Counted from the first letter of the stretch, positions 16,526-27,252 are shown. The stretch: 64,000 bases of DNA from JAFMPW01 sp041743085 (GCA_041743085.1 JBGTNL010000029.1:1-64000); one strand, 5' to 3'. Numbers and translations are program-made. The notes: generated from the sequence alone by a model not told the origin.

Positions 16526-17759
16526 TTAGTTACCTTTTGCCGCAAGATGAACACTCAGATTCCTCATATCCTCCCCAATCTTTTTCTCTACCACCTTGGC
16601 GTAGATTTGCGTGGTGGAAAGTTTTGTATGCCCTAATAGCTTAGAAACTGTTTCAATCGGCACGCCGTTGGACAGTGTAATAGCGGTGGCAAAAGTATGC
16701 CGTGCCACATGAAAGGTCAAATTTTTCCGAATGCCACAGGCCTCGGCAATATCCTTCAATGTTCTATTAATCATATGATTGCTATAAATGGGCAACAGTT
16801 TTTCATTGGCTATGATATTGGCATCCTCTTGATATTTCTCCAGGATTTCCTTGGCTTTTGGCAACAATGGAATTTTTAATGGTTCATCAGTCTTTGTCCT
16901 TTTAGTATATAGCCAGTCTCCGCCATCAAGACCAATGACCAAATGGTCAGCTTTCAGTTCTTTTACATCTATATAAGACAGCCCTGTATAGCAGGCAAAA
17001 ACAAAAAGGTCTTTAATCTTCTCATAACTCGGCACCTTAAAAGTGGTTTCCTCGATAAGTTTCAGTTCTCGTTCCGTCAAAAACTGGCGTTCCGTTTTTT
17101 TGAATTTCAGTTTGAAGTTTACAAATGGGTCTTTATCGACCCAATCTAATCGTACGGCCAATCTTGACATTTTTTTTAGGCGCTCCATATGCTTCATCGC
17201 GCCATTATTGGTGCAACCCGTTCGAGTTGAAGGTTTGTACTTCCGTACATACTGCTCATAATCGACTATGAAGCGATAATCGAGTTTTTTGAGTGGAATG
17301 TCTTCGATATTATATTCGTCCTTTAGGAATCTTTTGATGCAACGTTCTGTGATGAAGTAATTTTTCATGGTTCCTGCTTTTAGGGACGTATGCATGGTAG
17401 TATTATGATAAGTGATCAAATCAAGCAAAGTTTTGCCCTCTTCTTCATCTTCTCCAAGATACCTGGCCTTTACTACGGAAGATGTAATTGTCTTACCTTC
17501 TTCCAAAAGTTGGCGATTTGCCTCATGTAATCCTGTAAAAACCTGATCCAATATATTTGTTTAGGGAGAGTACATATTTGGAATATCCCTTACCTCTTTT
17601 ACGGTTTTTATCCCATAAATTGGCTTTTAAATCCCGATTTAAACTGAATTCGGCTCTTTTTCCGTCGATAGTAACACGTGCATAAATCTTTAATGCATCG
17701 CTTTCATTCTCGTGTTTTCTAGTAAAGAAAAGAATAGATAATCTGCTGTTTTCTAACAT
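16526..17759 (-). pseudogene. Tyrosine recombinase (integrase) broken by one frameshift
   Basis: Two pieces make one integrase of about 410 residues. The 17523-17759 piece is the N-terminal arm-binding domain (LSILFFTRKHENESDALKIY and then RVTIDGKRAEFSL). It ends NKYI and then goes out of frame. The 16526-17551 piece resumes with DQVFTGLHEANRQLLEEGK and holds the SAM-like core-binding domain and the catalytic domain. The latter has CYTGLSYIDVKEL, HVARHTFATA (H-x-x-R) and STTQIYAKV (nucleophile Tyr). One extra C at 17548-17549 explains the break. The family is the Bacteroidota integrase type of CTnDOT-like and tRNA-targeting elements. It lies about 225 bp from the tRNA-Pro-derived repeat at 17984, as expected for the element's own integrase. 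Confidence 0.85.
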
Positions 17760-17983
17760 GATACATAGCTTTTAATTAATAAAATTAGAAAGTAAAAACA
17801 CTAGTGTAAATACCCTCAAAAGCTACTTCAAGATACAATATTTAGGATGGTTTCAAAATCCCGATATTGACACCTTTGATTAGTTTTCTGCTAGTTTCAT
17901 GTGGTTTCATGTGATACCCTTAAAAACTCAAAAAGCTGAAAATCAAAAGATTAACAGCTTTATGCAACTACATGAAAATGTAA

Positions 17984-18005
17984 AGTCGGGATGACAGGAT
18001 TTGAA
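17984..18005. other. att site: 22-bp copy of the tRNA-Pro 3' end
   Basis: The 22 bases are identical to 38227-38248, which cover the T-arm and acceptor 3' end of tRNA-Pro (core GGGATGACAGGATTTGAA). The repeat lies next to the integrase gene. It marks the junction between the 4.9-18 kb element and the 18-38 kb island. Confidence 0.8.
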
Positions 18006-18059
18006 TTATAAAATACAACTCCTTGAAAACCAATATATTATATCAATTTTTATCCAAAT

Positions 18060-18083
18060 AGGACATGCAATAGGACATGTTCA
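18060..18083. repeat. AGGACATG tandem motif, candidate integrase arm site
   Basis: The sequence AGGACATGCAATAGGACATG contains two AGGACATG units separated by CAAT. A near copy (AGGACACG units) occurs at 38110-38132 in the same orientation, at the other end of the same island. Paired short direct repeats near an att core are typical integrase arm-binding sites. Confidence 0.55.
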
Positions 18084-18533
18084 ACAGCGTTTTGGCGCTT
18101 TCGCATTGTAAATATAGACAAGGATTATCAAATGAATTCAAAGGAGCACAAATTTTATTCATTCCATCGTTTATTTGGACATTCGTAACACTTAGCTAAA
18201 AGACGTATGCGTGTGAATACCTACATCCTGGTCCCGTATTGCTGACGAAATTTACTATACACACTAAGAACCTCCAATAAAGCATATATATTGTATACCG
18301 TAACATCGCTTTAGCATGTTACCCTCTTGCTTTTCATTTTACCCTGCCAATGGCGGGCAAAAATTTCAAACAACCAATCCGTAACATTAGTACCTAAATG
18401 ATCTTGAGTGCTTTTAAATCAACGAAAATTTATTAGCTTAGTGATAAACATATAGTGGATCTATGATGACCGGTGTTCATACCCGTACGTGCCTGCAAGC
18501 CTGTAAGACACAATAAATTTTTAACTAACAAAT

Positions 18534-18857
18534 ATGAAGGACGAAAAATTTATTACAGTGATTACCTCATATAATGAAGTAAAGCCTGACACAAAAGCTG
18601 GCTTACCCAGTTTCAAAAAAATAGCTGAAAAAGAAATCAAGATTAGCAGCGAGAAATTGGCACAAAATTTACAAGATTTTTTAGAAAGTTTCAAACCTGT
18701 CCTTGAAAAGCAAGAGACCAAATTAGGCAAGTTTGTAATCAATGAAATCGAGTTGAATCTAGCAATTAATGCGTCAGGAGGAATTGATTTAATTGGCAAA
18801 TTAGATGTAGGTATAGAAGGAGGAATAACTATTAAACTTCAAAGACAAAGTGAATAA
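18534..18857 (+). CDS. Pepco/Trypco1-like peptidase-associated protein
   Basis: A 107-residue protein. The middle is a charged helix (SSEKLAQNLQDFLESFKPVL). The end is a beta-rich unit: VINEIELNLAINASGGIDLI, then GKLDVGIEGGITIKLQR. The pattern of alternating strands ending in a glycine-rich GITIKL strand resembles the Trypco1/Pepco domains, small proteins found next to trypsin-like or zinc peptidases in predicted conflict systems. It is 6 bp upstream of the zinc peptidase gene, so they are cotranscribed. It might act as the regulator or partner of the peptidase. Family assignment is from pattern recognition only. Confidence 0.55.
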   Translation: MKDEKFITVITSYNEVKPDTKAGLPSFKKIAEKEIKISSEKLAQNLQDFLESFKPVLEKQETKLGKFVINEIELNLAINASGGIDLIGKLDVGIEGGITIKLQRQSE

Positions 18858-18863
18858 ATCGAA

Positions 18864-20174
18864 ATGACACCATTAGAATTTATTAGCAATGAGAAGTCCA
18901 AATATCCTCAAATTGATTTGAGTAACCTAAACTTTGAAAGCAAATTTGCAAAAGGGAACCTGGACGAATCTGAAATTGAAAAAGTAAAATCTGATTTTTT
19001 AAAAACAGACTACGCCCAGTATTTATTTCAAAGTAATGGTTATAGAGTTCCGGTAATCATAAAAGAACTTTGCAATAATGGCAATCTTGCAATAGGTGAA
19101 TTAAACAACCCAATACCAAATGCGCACTGTCATATAATTGACGAAATAAACTGTGCAGTAACATTTAATTCTGGTTTAAGAGATTTTATATACAGAGTTG
19201 TTAGGGCATATTCCACAAGATATAATATAACTCCTCAAGAAAATTGGGAGGATATAAGCTCTTTAATTTCATTCGAGGAAACATGCAGGAAAATTGCAGA
19301 AATTTATTGGTGGTTTATGGAAACAGAGGGAAAATCTTTCGGTCCGAATTATCAAATAGATGAAAAGCAAATATTATTTGCAAACATTTTGGCACTAGAA
19401 GCTGAATTTTTCTTCTTGGCTCACGAATTTGGTCATGTGATTATTCACCATCTTGATTCAATGCAATCTTCTCCTCTATCTGAAATTATTTATAAAATAG
19501 AGCATGGCTCATCTGACGAAGAATTTCAAGCTGATAGATTTGGGTTATTAATAAGTATGGGCTGTATGCCGGACGAAAAATTGACAGCCTCATTCAATTA
19601 TGAAATAACTTATTTCGGAATTGAACTTGCTTTAATGATTTTTTCTACACTTGAAAAATTTGGCTTAAAAGGTGAAAATACACATCCTCCATTTTTAGAG
19701 AGAATCAATAATGTTCGAGCAAATTTGAAGAAGATCTGTCCAGATGAGGAATTCTATAATAATCTTGTTAAGTTTTCTGACCAGAACATTGCTTTGTATG
19801 AAAAAATAACTGACCGAATCTTAAATCCGACTAAAGAGCAAGAATCACTTTACGAAAATGAAGCAAGAGAAATCATTAAGGGGATTACTAAATTGCTTGA
19901 TAAATGTTCAGCAGGAAGCATACCTGATTATATGACATTTTATCTGGAAATGGAATCGCTTTTTAATAATGGATATCATCACAAATTAATAGAAGAAATA
20001 TTTAGTGTCGGACAAGTATTTATTGCTGATATACTGAATCATAGAAATGGAGCAACTTACAAAGAAGATAATAAAAGAAATTTCTTCAAGTATAAACTTT
20101 TTTTTGGCTTTATACAACGACTTCGAGAGCCTGCCAAAAGCTTGTTCATGGAAAAATTAACCCAACAGAAATAG
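18864..20174 (+). CDS. Zinc metallopeptidase (HExxH) paired with the Pepco-like protein
   Basis: A 436-residue cytosolic-looking protein with no leader. The zincin motif is FLAHEFGHVIIHH (His187, Glu188, His191). A third ligand is likely in GSSDEEFQADRFGLLISMG around residues 217-230, the E-x2-AD pattern of IrrE/M48-like gluzincins. About 185 residues before the motif contain CHIIDEINCAVTFNSGLRDF and a helical part; 200 residues after it are helical. The pairing with a small peptidase-associated protein within an integrated island suggests a two-gene conflict or stress module in which the protease is the effector. The target is unknown. Confidence 0.7.
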   Translation: MTPLEFISNEKSKYPQIDLSNLNFESKFAKGNLDESEIEKVKSDFLKTDYAQYLFQSNGYRVPVIIKELCNNGNLAIGELNNPIPNAHCHIIDEINCAVTFNSGLRDFIYRVVRAYSTRYNITPQENWEDISSLISFEETCRKIAEIYWWFMETEGKSFGPNYQIDEKQILFANILALEAEFFFLAHEFGHVIIHHLDSMQSSPLSEIIYKIEHGSSDEEFQADRFGLLISMGCMPDEKLTASFNYEITYFGIELALMIFSTLEKFGLKGENTHPPFLERINNVRANLKKICPDEEFYNNLVKFSDQNIALYEKITDRILNPTKEQESLYENEAREIIKGITKLLDKCSAGSIPDYMTFYLEMESLFNNGYHHKLIEEIFSVGQVFIADILNHRNGATYKEDNKRNFFKYKLFFGFIQRLREPAKSLFMEKLTQQK

Positions 20175-21103
20175 CGTTTCCAAATGGCCAGCAGGCAACA
20201 GCGCATATAACTTATGGCGGGTAAGTTTTAAATTCGAGATTCAGACTTCCAATGTAGATTGTCCTTAGATGAAAAATGCAGATTTGAAAACCGCCCCAAG
20301 TCAAATGCGCAAAAAGTGACCAGCCATTACAAAGTATTACTTATCAACTCTCAAATTAATGTCAACAACTAGCATTTCCTCTACACAACCTTTTAAAATG
20401 GCAACGAGGATTAAATCTCAAGCAGAACGTGAACACCTACCGTCACTAGTGAATTATGAAGGCTACAAAAAGGGTAAGTCTACACCGTTGATAGGGATTG
20501 AAGAAGGTTTTGAAAGGAACATAATTCCAACTAATAAGAACCCTCTTACTCTTTTCTTCCTCATGTTTTAAAGTCACAGAAAATAAATTTACCGCATCAG
20601 TTTTGGAATAAAATTAATCCGTCAAATTAATTTTTAGTCAATTAGATAATCGCAAACGTATGGAGTAGAATATTGTGCGTGGTCAAATTATGTCACTATA
20701 GCAGCAGATCACTAATTAAATAAGTATCTCTGAAAAGTTTTGATTCATAACAAATATTGAAAAAAATAACGGAATACAAAAAAGAAAGAATTTCCAACTA
20801 ATTCATAGCTGGGTTTGGACGTCAATAGCAAACAAAAATCTTGATTTTCATCTTCCCCTGAATGTTTTTTGGAAGGATATAAATACTCAAAGCTGTCTAA
20901 TAAATCTCTTAAGATAATAGGTATTGTAAATTATTTTAATTATTTATACATTAGTGCAGGAATAAGATAATTTTCGATCCACTGTGTTTATTTAAATGAT
21001 ATTTGACCAGTAGCCAGCATGCCCACAAAGCTGGATTTATGAGTTGGTGCAAGAGACCTTTTTCTATCCAAATTTTTTTTTTCGTACTTGAACATAATTG
21101 TAT
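20175..21103. other. Long intergenic region before the giant-gene cluster
   Basis: Some 930 bp that is AT-rich. A 70-codon frame at 20359-20571 has no recognisable features and a poor composition, so I do not call it a gene. No repeat or RNA was recognised. The promoter of the 21104-36063 operon must lie in its right part. Confidence 0.4.
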
Positions 21104-24100
21104 ATGGCCCTACAATCACGAAACTTGGTGATGGTTGGCTTAGGAGTTCGCGGAGATACTCCCCTAAATAATATTCAACCGCCGCTGAGAGACGGTATTC
21201 ACTTGCGGTGGGCTTTCCCGCGACTGCTTGGATTTCCATGGCATGGATTTTACTTATATCGACGTAATCATCGCCCGGGTGATCCGGAGTGTTTGACCCG
21301 AGAGATCCGTAATAACATCTCTGCAGGGACATGGCCTGGTTTTTTCCTTGACGTTTCCTTTGCGCGTATATCCAGCGACACGCCACTTGTTTTCACCGAA
21401 GACTTTCGGGATCCTAATGAGGTTGAACTCGATCTCGATGGCAGAAGCTTTCTGCGTTTCACATTCACACCTCAAGCCCAGTCGAGACGAATCTTAATAA
21501 CGCTGAGATTCAGGCAGACTGCCGATATCGATATCACTGCGTTTTGGGGGGATATCCCTTTAGAAACACAACACAAACATGGAGATGTCGGGGACCAGAT
21601 CTCTTTTGATATGCAGGCTGATTTAATCACAGAAGTCCTTTTGACTGAAGGCCCCGTGTCACTTATAAATTTCTGCTATGTGGCAATTGAAAAGGAATTG
21701 GATAAAAACTGGGAGCCTGTGGCAGGATTGAATCATGCCATCTGCCTTCCTGTGAGGGCACCAGATTATCCATGCTCCCTGGGTTCAGAAAATCTCACAT
21801 TGGCCCGTGATATCGCCTTCCCCCGAATAACTTATGGAGGTCTTAATCGATTTACGCCTGGTTCAGTTCACAATAATGGTACTGTCGAGACAATACGTGG
21901 ATTAGCGGTTGTGGTTGGTTCGGGAACTAACTGGCAGCAAAATATGGCCGGCAATGTCCTCCAAATAACTGGAGATGACGCTGCTTATCAGGTCTTAACG
22001 GTTTTGTCTTCTACGCGTATGGTCCTAAACCGAAATTATAACGGTATTACTTCAATAGGGAGGGCATATAGCCTCGGGCCTGATCCCTTTGGGCAATTGC
22101 ACGATTTTCTCGCGCAACTTGTAGCCGACGGACAATCAGGAGGTGCGATGGTAGACCGTCTATTGCCGCAGCCTTTTGCCGCTCTCGGTTCTGTAAGTGT
22201 TAGAAGTGGTTCGCAAACGGTTATGGGAAATGGAACCAATTGGACCTCAGCGATAGAAGGTCTTCGTTTCAGGGTGATCCGGACCTCCCAAGGTGTGATA
22301 TCAGTTTTTCAAGGTTCAGGGATAGTGACAGGTGTAGGTACTGTATGGGGACTTGGGCTGGTCGGCATGGAGTTGACAATTCGGGGTGACGATCGGTCAT
22401 ATATTATTGCCGAAGTCAATTCTGCCAGCAGGCTCCGACTAAACCGTAATTACGTCGATATCGACAGGTTAAGAATTGAATTTACCATTTCAGAGCGTCC
22501 GATCTATACCGTTACAAATGTAATCGCAACGGACAACCTCACCTTAAATGTTCCCTATATTGGCATCACGGACGGCGATCTCTCTTACGAATTCTCCGTC
22601 TTATTGGAATCCCCTGGTTCACGAAGTGGCACTGCTCATATTCCTAATTTGCGACCTCTGGACATTGTGCTGCTTGCTGCCCTGAACCCTGCAATCGCCC
22701 AAATGATTGGTTTGTACTGGGTGGATCAGAGGGTTGTATCAAATCAGGCATATGACTATCTGATTCTGGCAGACAATACCGGCCTTGGAACAGATGCGAT
22801 GCGTGTTTTGGATTCATGGATTCAATCCCGGTATTCAAATGCTGACGGATTCATTGCTTTTAACCTTCACTCATCGGCTGCCCCAGCTCTTCCCACGCCA
22901 GATGAGGTAAACGCTTTTGCCTTACCTGGCACGATCGAGACGAGCGTGGTTAATAATGCTGGCAGTGTCGGCTTGCGATGGCGATTGCCAACATCAGTGG
23001 ACGGCGTTTTGCTTCCTAGAAATTCGATTATGTACCATATATGGCGTGCGGATGATGGAATATCTGTTCCAAACCGAGCACCAGCGAGGAACGAGTATAG
23101 ACCTCTAACGAAAGACCGCCCGCTGCTAATAGCCAGCCTTAGCCATCCATCCCTGGAGACGCCACAGCGCCCGCCTGATTGGCCACCATTTCGATTATAC
23201 TTCATTGACGCGAACCTAAGGGAAGGCTGGTACAGCTATCAGGTGAACGGAGTCGACATCTTTGGCCGTCATAGTGCTAATAGCACGCCTGCCCAATGGT
23301 TTCAGTGGTCTCCTGTTTCCACACCGCGACCTTGGTATTATATAGATCCTGAAGGGGACAGGGTGGTACATCAGTTTGCTATTGGCTTGCTTGACAAAAC
23401 ACCTCCGCCTATCCCTGCGGCAGTTGAGGCTTTTGCTCTAGATCCTAATGATCCGACAGTGCTGCGTGACAATTCCTACCGTGCCTGGTGGTCTGCGCTT
23501 AATGCCGCAGCATGGTACCAGGCACTTAATGAACAGCAGCGTAATAACCTCATCGGATTGCGAGTGCGATGGCGCTGGCGCCAAAACCAACAGTTGCAGG
23601 CGCCGGATACACGTGAATTCCGGATTTACTTTAAGGCCGACCGGTTTAATGCTCTGTTAGGGAGAATCATTACTACGACAGCTGCAGGTACCCAATTTAC
23701 GGTGGTGGACACTGATATTGTTAATGCTGAACCTGCCGATGCATACACTGGAGCCTATCTTATCTGTGGAAATGACAGATGGCAGATCCTTTCAAGCGAA
23801 ATTGTTTCACCGTTGCGGCTGCGTGTCCAGAATATCGGACCCTCGGATGAAATCCGCCCCACCGCTGCACCTTGCTCGATCTCTATACCAGAGCGCCACA
23901 GGCTTTTTGTGGACTATGGAAACTCAATGACATGGCAGGATCGATTTCATATAGTGTCTTACAGCAATAATTGGCACCCTGCAACTGATGGTGATGGTCG
24001 CCAATACGAAGTGTTCCTGCCAGATCCAAGTGGTCCTGTTCAGGAGGGCGTTCCTCTGCTTACTTCGTTGCCTGAACCAATCCGTTATGCACAAATAGGG

Positions 24101-25582
24101 TTAAGCGCTGCCGACAATAAGAGACACACGAACGATCCACCACGCTGGGGAGAAAGTGCACGATGGGCTGGTGGATTTTGGGGAGGTACCGACCGATACG
24201 GAAATGAGAGCCGGATTGGCGGACCAGCCGCCATCTTTCGTGTCCGGCGGGAACGTCCGGAGCGACCAGTACCCGTCCCATCGGATTCTGAAAAGGTCTA
24301 TGCCAGCCCCGCCGATTATCATAGCCATTCATATTATACCTACCGTTGGGTGCGGCAAGCCGGCTTAAGAACACATATTTTTCGTGCTTTAGATGAGACA
24401 CTTTTTAGGATTGACTGGGCAGCGCGTAAGGATAGGATACCTCTTAGCCCAACCAACCTTAAATATTTCCCTGTGAATGACCCACGGTGGGATGAAACAA
24501 AACGTATCCAGGTTACTAATGAGCTAAATGTTTTGAATAATTTTTCCCAATATGATGAAGCAGGATATCGGCAGGCGTTGCCCTATTATCATAATCTTTC
24601 TAACGATGAATTGCGGGTGCTTGCTGGTTTGGACGGATGTGAACAGGCTTTTACACAAATTACCATACAATCTTTAGATCCCGACGATCGTGCGAACGAA
24701 GATCAGCGAGGTCCTGATAATGATTACGGGTATCAGTTGAGGCCTGACCTTCGCGCTTATATTGACACGCTGGATGGAAGAGCTACAAACCGATATTTTT
24801 ACCGGGCGGCCTATATAGATGGTGCTCAAAACCGAAGTGAACTTAGTCTTTCAGGACCACCTGTCTATCTGCCAAACGTAACTCCTCCAAAAGCACCTGT
24901 AATCACAAAAATAGTAGGTGGCGATCGGGAGATTACAATCAGCTGGGCATCGAACAGAGAACCGGATCTCGCAGAATACCGCGTCTACAGAGCCTCCACC
25001 GCTGAAGCAACACGAGATCTTCGGTTGATGACCCACGTTTTTTCATTGCTAGTGCGCGATATTCCAATAATGCGCCCGGCATCAGTTCAATGGACAGATA
25101 GACCCGTTCCTGGGTTGAGTGATTTTTGGTATTGTGTAGTGGCTGTTGATCAGATCGAACAAATAAACGGACATAGAAGTGGTGGCAATATTTCTTTACC
25201 ATCTCAGGTAATTAAAGGCGTTGCCTACGACCAGACCTCACCGGAACCGCCAAACATTACAGCCATTACTTGGATTCGAATAGACCACCTCGGGGATGTG
25301 CACCCATGGTCAGAAAACCCAATACCTGGTGAATTATGGGAATCTGCTGTTCAATTAAATTGGGGTTCAGTGTCCGCCGATTTAAGTATTCTAATTGAAT
25401 TAAGACGTGATTCTCAGGACCGCTTCCATACAATTTCTAATTGGCTTCGATCAGGGACAACTTCTTATATTCACAGAACAACCAATACGTTTGAAGACAA
25501 CACCTACCGATTGAAAGTACGTAATTCCATCGGAAATGTAAATCTAAGGTATCGCCCCGTAAGACTAGCAGCGATATCTTAA
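21104..25582 (+). CDS. 1493-residue beta-rich protein with tail-spike-like repeats and FN3 domains
   Basis: The start is the ATG at 21104 (MALQSRNLVMVGLG); the frame also offers an upstream TTG. There is no signal peptide. After a conserved-looking opening (RDGIHLRWAFPRLLGFPWHG), residues about 260-460 hold three copies of a phage tail-fibre-like motif with GTNW or GTVW near the start and a LRLNRNYVDI-type end. These are GSGTNWQQNMAGNVLQITG, SQTVMGNGTNWTSAIEG and GSGIVTGVGTVWGLGLVG. FN3-like units appear near residues 620, 1265-1370 (ITISWASNREPDLAEYRVYR) and at the C-terminus. It heads a three-gene unit with a PLD-like protein and a giant protein. It is rich in Arg, Pro and Trp and less AT-rich than its neighbours, suggesting a different origin. 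I cannot assign a function. Confidence 0.75.
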   Translation: MALQSRNLVMVGLGVRGDTPLNNIQPPLRDGIHLRWAFPRLLGFPWHGFYLYRRNHRPGDPECLTREIRNNISAGTWPGFFLDVSFARISSDTPLVFTEDFRDPNEVELDLDGRSFLRFTFTPQAQSRRILITLRFRQTADIDITAFWGDIPLETQHKHGDVGDQISFDMQADLITEVLLTEGPVSLINFCYVAIEKELDKNWEPVAGLNHAICLPVRAPDYPCSLGSENLTLARDIAFPRITYGGLNRFTPGSVHNNGTVETIRGLAVVVGSGTNWQQNMAGNVLQITGDDAAYQVLTVLSSTRMVLNRNYNGITSIGRAYSLGPDPFGQLHDFLAQLVADGQSGGAMVDRLLPQPFAALGSVSVRSGSQTVMGNGTNWTSAIEGLRFRVIRTSQGVISVFQGSGIVTGVGTVWGLGLVGMELTIRGDDRSYIIAEVNSASRLRLNRNYVDIDRLRIEFTISERPIYTVTNVIATDNLTLNVPYIGITDGDLSYEFSVLLESPGSRSGTAHIPNLRPLDIVLLAALNPAIAQMIGLYWVDQRVVSNQAYDYLILADNTGLGTDAMRVLDSWIQSRYSNADGFIAFNLHSSAAPALPTPDEVNAFALPGTIETSVVNNAGSVGLRWRLPTSVDGVLLPRNSIMYHIWRADDGISVPNRAPARNEYRPLTKDRPLLIASLSHPSLETPQRPPDWPPFRLYFIDANLREGWYSYQVNGVDIFGRHSANSTPAQWFQWSPVSTPRPWYYIDPEGDRVVHQFAIGLLDKTPPPIPAAVEAFALDPNDPTVLRDNSYRAWWSALNAAAWYQALNEQQRNNLIGLRVRWRWRQNQQLQAPDTREFRIYFKADRFNALLGRIITTTAAGTQFTVVDTDIVNAEPADAYTGAYLICGNDRWQILSSEIVSPLRLRVQNIGPSDEIRPTAAPCSISIPERHRLFVDYGNSMTWQDRFHIVSYSNNWHPATDGDGRQYEVFLPDPSGPVQEGVPLLTSLPEPIRYAQIGLSAADNKRHTNDPPRWGESARWAGGFWGGTDRYGNESRIGGPAAIFRVRRERPERPVPVPSDSEKVYASPADYHSHSYYTYRWVRQAGLRTHIFRALDETLFRIDWAARKDRIPLSPTNLKYFPVNDPRWDETKRIQVTNELNVLNNFSQYDEAGYRQALPYYHNLSNDELRVLAGLDGCEQAFTQITIQSLDPDDRANEDQRGPDNDYGYQLRPDLRAYIDTLDGRATNRYFYRAAYIDGAQNRSELSLSGPPVYLPNVTPPKAPVITKIVGGDREITISWASNREPDLAEYRVYRASTAEATRDLRLMTHVFSLLVRDIPIMRPASVQWTDRPVPGLSDFWYCVVAVDQIEQINGHRSGGNISLPSQVIKGVAYDQTSPEPPNITAITWIRIDHLGDVHPWSENPIPGELWESAVQLNWGSVSADLSILIELRRDSQDRFHTISNWLRSGTTSYIHRTTNTFEDNTYRLKVRNSIGNVNLRYRPVRLAAIS

Positions 25583-25701
25583 AACAGACCAAGTTTTGAA
25601 TAGCCCCTGTTTCTTTTGTGCGAATATTCCACGATACAAAAGGAGTAAACCGATAGACATAGAATGCCTATTTAATTCAATTTAAATTAAGAATTGTTAT
25701 T

Positions 25702-27240
25702 ATGCCGACACTCACACAGCTCAAGACTAAATGGTTTATTGGAATGGATGGAACCTCACCTGATGGCGTACCCTGGCGACGGCATACAAACCCGGGCGGC
25801 ATCCACAGTCTCAACATCTCCACTGATGGAAATATTGTAACACCTTTAATCGATGGACGTTCGTTTATGAAATCTTGGCATGATAACGTGATTGCACTTC
25901 ATGGAGCACCAAATAGTGAATTATACCTTTCGGCATGGCGGCTTGAAGACGTTAAAACTTTGGGTGAATCAGACCAAACAAGTGATGCACGTATGATCCT
26001 GGACGCAGCTGATGAGAATGGGGTTTTTGTTCGAGTCCTACTTTCTAATCATGCAACATGTCTAAAATTCAATGTGCCCTCTTGGGCTTGGCTAAATGGC
26101 CATGGGGTCATAACTATGCTTGATGATCGCTTCCCGACAGTAGGTAGTAATCATTTTAAGTACACAGTGATGAAGCAACAGGGTTCTTTTAATGCACTAC
26201 TTGGATCAATTGACTTATCAAAATCACGCTGGGATGAACCCGATCATCTCGCCACCAACCCAAATCGTGCTATAAGAGGAAAGTTCCAAGGGAATCCCAC
26301 ACATGATACCGGCGTATTACTTCAGGGACCTGTGGTTAGAGACTTGGAATTAGCATTTCGCGAGCGATGGAATGACCAACCAGGAATTTATTCGATATTA
26401 CCTTCCATCACAACCCCTGTCTCCAATCCTCCATCGATAGGGAATCATTCCGTACAAGTCCTTCGAACCTATGGCATTACTGTAAACAACGCTTATTCTT
26501 GGTCCCCACGAGGTGAGTTTACAATTTGGGCTTCCTATCTCAACGCTATTAAAAATGCAACAACATATATATATATTGAAGATCAGTACTTTGTTCCTTT
26601 TGATTGGCCACCTGCTTTTGCAATCACTAACACCTCCGCTAGCAATATTGCGCGTGACACAGATCTCTTTTTTCAACTTGGTCAGGCCATGTTTCGTGGG
26701 GTACGAATTTTCGTATTGGTCCCGAGCAATTCGGAGGATGAACTTAAAAGGATTCCCAAATATCAACGCGATATTGGTATAAATTATCTTCGTATGATTA
26801 AAGATTACGGTGCTACCGGTGAAGTTATTGTGGCTTCACTACAGAATGGAAGTGAGGATGTTTACGTACATTCGAAATTGATGATCGTAGATGATGAGTT
26901 GATTTTGATTGGGAGCGCTAACTTCAGCCAAAGAAGCATGACCTGCGATGGTGAATTGCAAGTAGCCATTGTTGACGAAGCCAACTTAATCGCGAGGGAA
27001 TTACGAATTGCATTATGGTCGGAACACTTGGGTCAGGCAGTTAACCTTGACGATCCTATTGCTGCCTACCAAATTCTCGCATCAGGTGTGAGTAATCAGT
27101 CTGGTCATTTAAAGCCTTACACTCACGACACTAGGGCTCTTTGGCCGCCGACATCAAATTCGCAACGGCCCGATACAGGCCATTCCACCATCATACGTAA
27201 TATATTTGATCCCTATTATGGACCACAAAGCATCCGATAA
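25702..27240 (+). CDS. Phospholipase D-superfamily protein
   Basis: The 512-residue protein has one full HKD motif, VHSKLMIVDDELILIGSANF (H about 391, K393, D398), followed by SQRSMTCDGEL. The first motif is degenerate: NHFKYTVMK near residue 151 keeps His and Lys but lacks the Asp, followed by LLGSIDLSKSRWD. The element NPTHDTGVLLQGPVVRDLEL resembles the region between HKD motifs of eukaryote-like PLDs. If active, it would cleave or transfer phosphodiester bonds of phospholipids or nucleic acids. No signal peptide is visible. It lies 120 bp after the FN3 gene and 12 bp before the giant gene. Confidence 0.85.
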   Translation: MPTLTQLKTKWFIGMDGTSPDGVPWRRHTNPGGIHSLNISTDGNIVTPLIDGRSFMKSWHDNVIALHGAPNSELYLSAWRLEDVKTLGESDQTSDARMILDAADENGVFVRVLLSNHATCLKFNVPSWAWLNGHGVITMLDDRFPTVGSNHFKYTVMKQQGSFNALLGSIDLSKSRWDEPDHLATNPNRAIRGKFQGNPTHDTGVLLQGPVVRDLELAFRERWNDQPGIYSILPSITTPVSNPPSIGNHSVQVLRTYGITVNNAYSWSPRGEFTIWASYLNAIKNATTYIYIEDQYFVPFDWPPAFAITNTSASNIARDTDLFFQLGQAMFRGVRIFVLVPSNSEDELKRIPKYQRDIGINYLRMIKDYGATGEVIVASLQNGSEDVYVHSKLMIVDDELILIGSANFSQRSMTCDGELQVAIVDEANLIARELRIALWSEHLGQAVNLDDPIAAYQILASGVSNQSGHLKPYTHDTRALWPPTSNSQRPDTGHSTIIRNIFDPYYGPQSIR

Positions 27241-27252
27241 CAGATCATAATT

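Larger units (their letters stand above)
17760..18533. other. Gene-free junction between two mobile elements
   Basis: About 770 bp with no protein-like frame. It contains the 22-bp att repeat (17984-18005), the AGGACATG tandem motif (18060-18083) and a small hairpin CCTGCC-AAT-GGCGGG near 18343-18357. The remainder is AT-rich with no recognised signal. Confidence 0.6.

Noticed and set aside
17984..18005. A second tRNA-Pro gene at the left att site
   Set aside because: Only 22 bases of the 3' end match. There is no anticodon arm, so it is an att copy and not a tRNA.
20359..20571. A 70-codon plus-strand frame before the giant-gene operon
   Set aside because: No leader, domain or recognisable composition; it lies in AT-rich intergenic DNA and has no conserved-looking start context.
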